Notes under the pieces: model-generated
The model's input: only the letters and a program-made list of their open reading frames with translations
Told to the model about the DNA's origin: nothing
Databases searched by the model: none
Made by a program: the position numbers and the translations under genes
Source of the DNA: Metallyticus violacea
Lineage: Eukaryota; Arthropoda; Insecta; Mantodea; Metallyticidae
Direction: 5' to 3'
DNA: 64,000 nt
Assembly (NCBI GenBank): GCA_030762175.1
Contig: CM060843.1
Coordinates: 111,011,869 to 111,075,868, forward strand
Part shown: one piece after another, positions 58,589 through 64,000 of the stretch
Layout of the letters: each line of letters opens with the position of its first letter
Numbering within the stretch: the first letter of the stretch is position 1

Positions 58589-61040
58589 GAAGCTGTCAAC
58601 ACCTACAAGGAAAATACCAACTGACTTTATGATACAGCGAACTTAGCGCATAAAATACGACCTTGAATGGGGAATTTACTGGTCGATAACGTCGGGGATT
58701 TTATCAGTTATGCCGCCATTGTTACCGGCAGATGACTGAATGATATTCACGGTATTGCTTATGATTTATGGTGTACATTTGGAACAAAATAAAAATTAAA
58801 TCATGTCAGGATATGCTTATATATTGTGCAATAGGGTGTTAGGGATAATTAAACGACATGGAGCTGTAAACGACAGCTGGTATGAAGCAAAAAATATAAC
58901 ACACAGGTACAAGAGGTTTGGTATACAGAAGAGCCACCTAGGAATTAACACCAAGATAGGTACTATTAAAATGTGTATTACTTATGTTCCTAATGTTCTA
59001 TCGTTCAAGGCATTTGCTTCCCTCGCTGTGAACCTGAATTAAACTGATTAATGATCATTAGTGAGTTAAAATCGTGTTATAACATGCCAAATTAGAAATT
59101 TAATTAAATACAGAGCTACATTCAGATAAGAGTTGAGAAATAAATATTTTAATATGTTTCGAAGAAACAAAAAATCATTTTACCTTGAAATATTTGCAGA
59201 AATTACATAAGTTCATATCGAAAATTTGTACTTTGTATTAATATCTTTAATTTGGGATGTTAAACTTGACGTAACTTGTTTGTGCGAAACACTGCCATTT
59301 TTTTCTGTAAACTTGCACACCATATATATTTTTTCTTTTTGCTTTTAAGATTTCCAAAATTTAATAAAATGTAACATTGTTTATTTTACAATAATTAGCT
59401 CATTCTCATTTAAATAATGTTAAATAATTCAAATTTATATTGCTTACACTATTAATTTTGAAAATGTACTTCAAAATATGGAAACAGTTATTAAGATGAA
59501 ATTTGTTATTAATTTGCCGAAGTACTTGGTGCCTTGCCAGTAAAGAGCTGTCAATCAGGAGAAGAACTCCATAGACATTAATTATGACGAACAATTATTC
59601 TTTATTCAAAGACTGACATATCCCTATATATTTTTTTTCAATGAACATTATGTTTATTTTTTATTTAATTTATGTCCGGTTCTCTTTTCTTTGAATGTCA
59701 TATTATTAAATAAAGCAAATGTTAATCTGAGAAGTCCATACATTTTACTTTGCTGTAAATTCAAACCGTTATGTCATTTTCGAAGTCATAAACTGATGGG
59801 ATTGCAATATGCTTTTAATTTACGTTTGTACCAAAAATCATTTTCTATTTTTAAAGAACTGTATAGATCCGTACTATTAAATTTGCTATTTTCTTATGCT
59901 TTTAATTTTCTTAGTTTACTGATTTTTGTACGGCTTTTCATAGATGTTGCGAGGTTCTAAATTTGACGCTGAACTTCTTCCAGAAAATACTTATAGCCTC
60001 AGGATAAAGTCCTACGGAATCTCTTTCACATCCCCCAATCTTTATACTCATTTCTACTTATTTCTCTCGTTCTGACAGAAATGCAACTGTGGATCTTGCT
60101 TGTGGACTTCCCTTCCCCTTCCTCTTCCGTTTATTGACTTCAACTACGTCTTTCTTTCTGTTTCCTTCCTCTTCCGACCTATTTCTAGCTTCCATTCCGA
60201 AACTCTGTGTGCTGAAGATTACATTCATTTTTCTTTCTCCTCGCCAAGAGTTGATCTTTGAGCTGAGCAAGAAACGTAAGGAGAGAGTGATTGTTGAGGC
60301 GCAGATGTATCTCTACAGCATCCATCCACAAAGTCTCTGAGGAATATTAATATGTCATTTAGATCAAGCTGTTCTCAGCCTCCTGCTGCCTAATAGATGA
60401 CAGCAAGTATAACTTTCTTGAGTGAGAAAGATAAATGAAAACAGTGAACATGAATTTAATTTCAGTTTTAAACGAAACACTCTATAGTATACAAATAAAT
60501 TTGAACTGAAAAATAGACTAGGAATTGTAAAAATGGACACACATTATCTCTAAATGAGCATCATTTTGCACAATTGTAATTGGTAAGGTTGTATGTATGG
60601 TATTTGCCTTCTTTGCTTAACAACAGGCGAGTTTGATGCCATCCCCAATTTACTTAAAAGTCATATTAATTAAAATAAATATAGGTGTGGGAAGTAATTT
60701 TAATTGGCTCTTTTAAAGTTCCTGATACAGTAATTACGAATAGAATGGTAGATTCCCAGCACGCCACGTTCAGAGTCCCCCATGCTATCTATGGTTGAAG
60801 TTACGACAACCTTGCGTCCATGGAAGGATAGTTTTCATGCTTAGTTATGACATAATGATGAAGGTTATTTAGTAGTTATTGTTAGGGAAGATGAATCTAC
60901 CGTAAGAAATTTTAGCCCAAGTAGAAACGGCTGAATTATCACTAACACCCAGAAAATTGTATGGTACTTATTAAAGAGCTCACGCTGTCGCGAAAGAATT
61001 AGCCCAGGGTTTGAAATCATAATTTTACATCCTTTACACA
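58589..61040. other. Non-genic region, about 2.5 kb
   Basis: No supported gene. ORFs at 58803-59042 and 59691-59960 have no recognised domain. A T/C-rich stretch at 60050-60260 produces basic or serine-rich ORFs on the two strands, best seen as low-complexity sequence. Confidence 0.45.
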
Positions 61041-61707
61041 CAGAACGACAAAAATATATACACGCTTTCACAGTGGGCACCTATTTAATATAATTCAAAG
61101 TTGGACCGAAAAACAACAGTAATGTGTAGTATGATGTTCTGTAAACAATTGTGACTCGCCTTACGTTATGCTAGCGTTGCTACAACAAAATGGAGTCAAG
61201 ATTATCATTTTAACAGCGGAAAGAAATTTTGAAGTGGTATTGGAAAACCAAGAATATTGTTGAAGTTCCAAGGCAATGGAGACGTGTGTATAAAACAGAA
61301 TCGGAACGCGAGAAACAATTGCACGCATTCCAGACAAAGTTGAGACTCATGTTCATAAGGACAGGTCTGGGAAACCTTGCACAGCATCAAGCCCCGCGTA
61401 CTGGATCCATGGTACTGGATAGGACGAAGAGGTCCGATTGAGTTTCCACCGCGTTCTCCCGATCTAACTCTGCTTGATTTCCACCTATGGGGAACTCTTA
61501 AGGATGCTGTATCGCAAACGTTGCTCAAACAGTAGTTCAACGTACTCAGAAGTGTATCGATGGTGGGCATTTTGAGCAACTGTTGTAACTGTAAAAGTCT
61601 AAGATGATTAGTGCTCATCATTTTCTGTTTTTATGAATTCATTTTTGTTATGTTAACACAGTTTTTTCTTTGTTTGAAGTGTGTATATATTTTTATGGCA
61701 CCTTTTG
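61041..61707 (+). mobile_element. Internally deleted DUF4817-type DNA transposon, copy C
   Basis: About 667 bp. The left end is CAGAACGACAAAAATATA (worn); the right end, read inward, is CAAAAGGTGCCATAAAAA, followed by TA at 61708. The order of blocks follows copy A: leader, N-terminal coding part, the same junction before the block encoding GRRGPIEF, and the C-terminal tail. A second, smaller deletion has removed the ALREEIETACAA region that copy A retains. Confidence 0.88.
61191..61600 (+). pseudogene. Transposase pseudogene with the same central deletion as copy A
   Basis: ATG at 61191 gives MESRLSF, a stop, then KWYWKTKNIVEVPRQWRRVY and, after shifts, KGRSG and ATSPA-like blocks. Near 61425 the sequence passes into ATAGGACGAAGAGGTCCG, which encodes the C-terminal block before RSPDLT. 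It continues through WGTLKDAV and then, after the private second deletion, a stretch matching VVQRTQKCID. It ends near GHFEQL. Stops and shifts occur throughout, and most of the catalytic core is absent. Confidence 0.82.
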
Positions 61708-64000
61708 TATATAGTCACATTCATTAGCAATATAACGAATCGATTAATCCACCATTTTTAAGGCTACGATCGAAGCGCTTTTTTTTCCAAGTGATATTTC
61801 CATCCTTTGGGGCCATAGCACTCATGCCATCAGTTTAAGTATCACAAACTACTGAAGTGCATACAACAGGTTCATATCAATTAGACATTGATATAGGCAG
61901 GAACAGCATCAACATCTACTTTATATAGGTCGATATGTAAAGTGAGGTTATTAGACCCATCCAATGAAGCATACAGTCCCGAATTTCATAAAGTTTACGT
62001 TTTTCTAATGCAAAAAATCAACCTTTTACAAATACAGAAAAAAATGGAGAATGTCATTTTAAAATTACCTGCTAGTTTTTAATAATTAAAGATAATCATT
62101 CATATAATAATACTGATGATGACGACGGCGATGATGAATGTCAGAATATTTAAATACCGAATCCATGTAAATGAGCAGGTGTATTGTAATAAATGCGTAA
62201 TAATGTATCTTCAATTAATAAATGTTTTGTTATGAATTTTAAATCAGATATAAAATAAGCAGTTTTACTTTTTGAACTGATACTACATTTGTATAGTTTT
62301 TTGTTTTATATGTTAGAATTGGAATTGAGTAGCATTCTGTATATGATCATCATTGGCGCAATAATAATGCTGAAATAATGGTGAAATCACACAGTGCTGA
62401 AGGTGATTATCCGGTAGTAATGTAGGAATGGTATATGCAGTAAGAGCGGAATCCTGTTTCCTCTTAATTATAAAGCTATGGCAATTGATTATCCGAACAC
62501 TTATTACTGGTCCTGGATTTCGAATAAATTCACCATAAAACTGATCGCTGCCCAGCTAAACTCCACGTGCTGTTTCACTCTCCGTTTACGTCCATTATGC
62601 TTCCGTCGTGCTGGTAGTTTCCTAATGCAGAGGTGTGACCCACGCACGCATGCTTATTTCGGAACATGAAGGAATTTCGCTACTATCACCTTTATGTTGA
62701 CATAAAATAACTACAAAGACTTTGATATCTCTTTACAATTTAGTACTGTAACCGTGCCCACGGAAAAAACTCTGGTGCTAATGAGCGCTTATTTTTCGAA
62801 AAGCAGGTTTAACTCATTGCCGGGTATCTGCTTCTAACGTTGCTTGGAGCACAATTACTATCGTCATTTATTTTTAGGATGGTATAAGAAGTTGCTTTGC
62901 CTTTTAAAATGTATTTATTTATTTATTGAAATATTTCTTTATATTAATAAGTTTAAGTATTTGTTAATTATATAATATTCGCTTTAACGGAGAACATGGC
63001 GAGTCAAAACATGTCAATTACAGTGAGAGCGTGTCCTTCTACTGGCATCAGGAGGTGGGGTGGGTTGGGGTAGTGGGTTGCGACCAAGCAATACTCCATA
63101 CACATTCACATTGTTGCAGATTGCTAGGAGCCTCTCAGTGCCCAAGCGCAGGGCACTAATGCTATTCCCTCGAGATTTTCTTTATCAAAGGGGGCATCCT
63201 CCTATCAGGCAGCTCCCCAATTGTCCTTACGAGCATGGGTGAATCTCCCTAAGTTATAAAATGTCTAAGCGTGAGAGAAATTTGACTACTGGACCGAGAC
63301 CGATAAAGTAAATGCCCTAGTCCTACAAAACTTACTTCTATGTCCTCATTCCTTATTAAATCATTTGTTTCCTGGATTAGGTTTGCACCATTTCTTTTTC
63401 TAGCTATTCTCAACTCCATCTTTCTCTGTCAATCACTCATCAGGCATATTTTTACATGTCTATACAACTTCATTTATTTATGTAGTGCATTATTGATTTT
63501 TGTACATTAATATTATCACATATTTCGAAGTTCATCACTTCTAGAAATGTTTGCAAATTTCCAAAATTAAATGTATATTGCTAACATATTTGCAGTAATT
63601 GTACAATTCCTTATCCAAGTTTCAGCTTGGTGTATTCAATACTTTTCATTATATATATATATTTCACAAAAGCCATACAATAAACTAAGGTTTGTGTTGA
63701 GATATGTTCGTCCCATTAGATGGCATTTAAAGTGGATGTTGCAGAACTTTCCGATTTTATTCCCCTTTCATTTCTTGATCTTAATTTTCATATTTAGTAA
63801 TTTTTACACATTTCATATATTGATATTATATTTTACAACTATTATATGTCAATTCAAAGTTTTTATATAAAGATTTATTTTATATTCTATAATCTATGAC
63901 TTTTTAACCCTATTCCCATCTTACCACTTTTTGTCTTCCAAATACAAAGTTCTTGATCCACACACAAAGTGATAATTCATATACAACATCTCTGACGCAA
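61708..64000. other. Non-genic region to the end of the window
   Basis: AT-rich with no supported gene. A GC-richer patch at 63045-63240 (GGTGGGGTGGGTTGGGG and following) and a GATGATGA-like patch at 62112 are the only departures in composition. Short ORFs have no recognisable domain. Confidence 0.5.

Noticed and set aside
1..64000. CRISPR array or bacterial operon
   Set aside because: No regularly spaced identical repeats with unique spacers and no prokaryotic gene arrangement; all signs point to animal nuclear DNA.

Overview
The window reads as non-genic DNA from a large, AT-rich animal genome, most likely an insect. By eye about two thirds of the bases are A or T. Long stretches carry no credible exon, simple-sequence repeats are dense, and every recognisable coding trace but one is a decayed Tc1/mariner-type transposase. 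The transposase families (D,D34D mariner; a family with an N-terminal DUF4817-like helix-turn-helix and a Tc1/mariner-type C-terminus) and the tRNA-headed SINEs fit insects; a finer placement would be guesswork. I see no bacterial operon, CRISPR array, rRNA gene, functional tRNA gene or intact host gene.

Layout. 1-9.6 kb: AT-rich sequence with microsatellites only. 9.6-10.7 kb: minus-strand mariner remnant. 11.5-12.1 kb: a possible transposon end, a SINE-1 copy and a reversed SINE-2 head. 13.8-15.5 kb: a Tc1-like transposase remnant abutting a complete-ended but mutated mariner (40-bp TIRs, TA duplications). 22.9-23.7, 27.0-27.9 and 61.0-61.7 kb: three internally deleted copies of one DUF4817-type DNA transposon (A, B, C), with a lone end at 54.15 kb. 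30.0-30.4 kb: 3' part of a second copy of the 9.6-kb mariner family, with a third, related end at 47.3 kb. 31.0 kb: SINE-2. 32.2 kb: reversed SINE-1. 32.97-36.53 kb: a long diverged inverted repeat with arms of about 0.9 kb and a 1.6-kb spacer, whose right arm carries a young 213-bp tandem duplication. 38.1 kb: possible third SINE. 43.1, 44.0 and 56.9 kb: more SINE-1. 46.3 kb: possible fourth SINE. 48.3-48.8 kb: a frameshifted THAP zinc-finger pseudogene. 57.2-57.7 kb: a degenerate tandem array of about 131-bp period. 57.9-58.6 kb: a 699-bp internally deleted transposon (D) with TA duplications.

The main theme is how DNA transposons decay here. Four elements (A-D) keep both ends plus the N-terminal DNA-binding region and the C-terminal tail of a transposase, but have lost most of the catalytic core. 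A and C appear to share one deletion junction, so the deleted form probably multiplied; B and D were deleted independently. No undescribed gene system was found. The least explained structure is the long inverted repeat at 33-36.5 kb.
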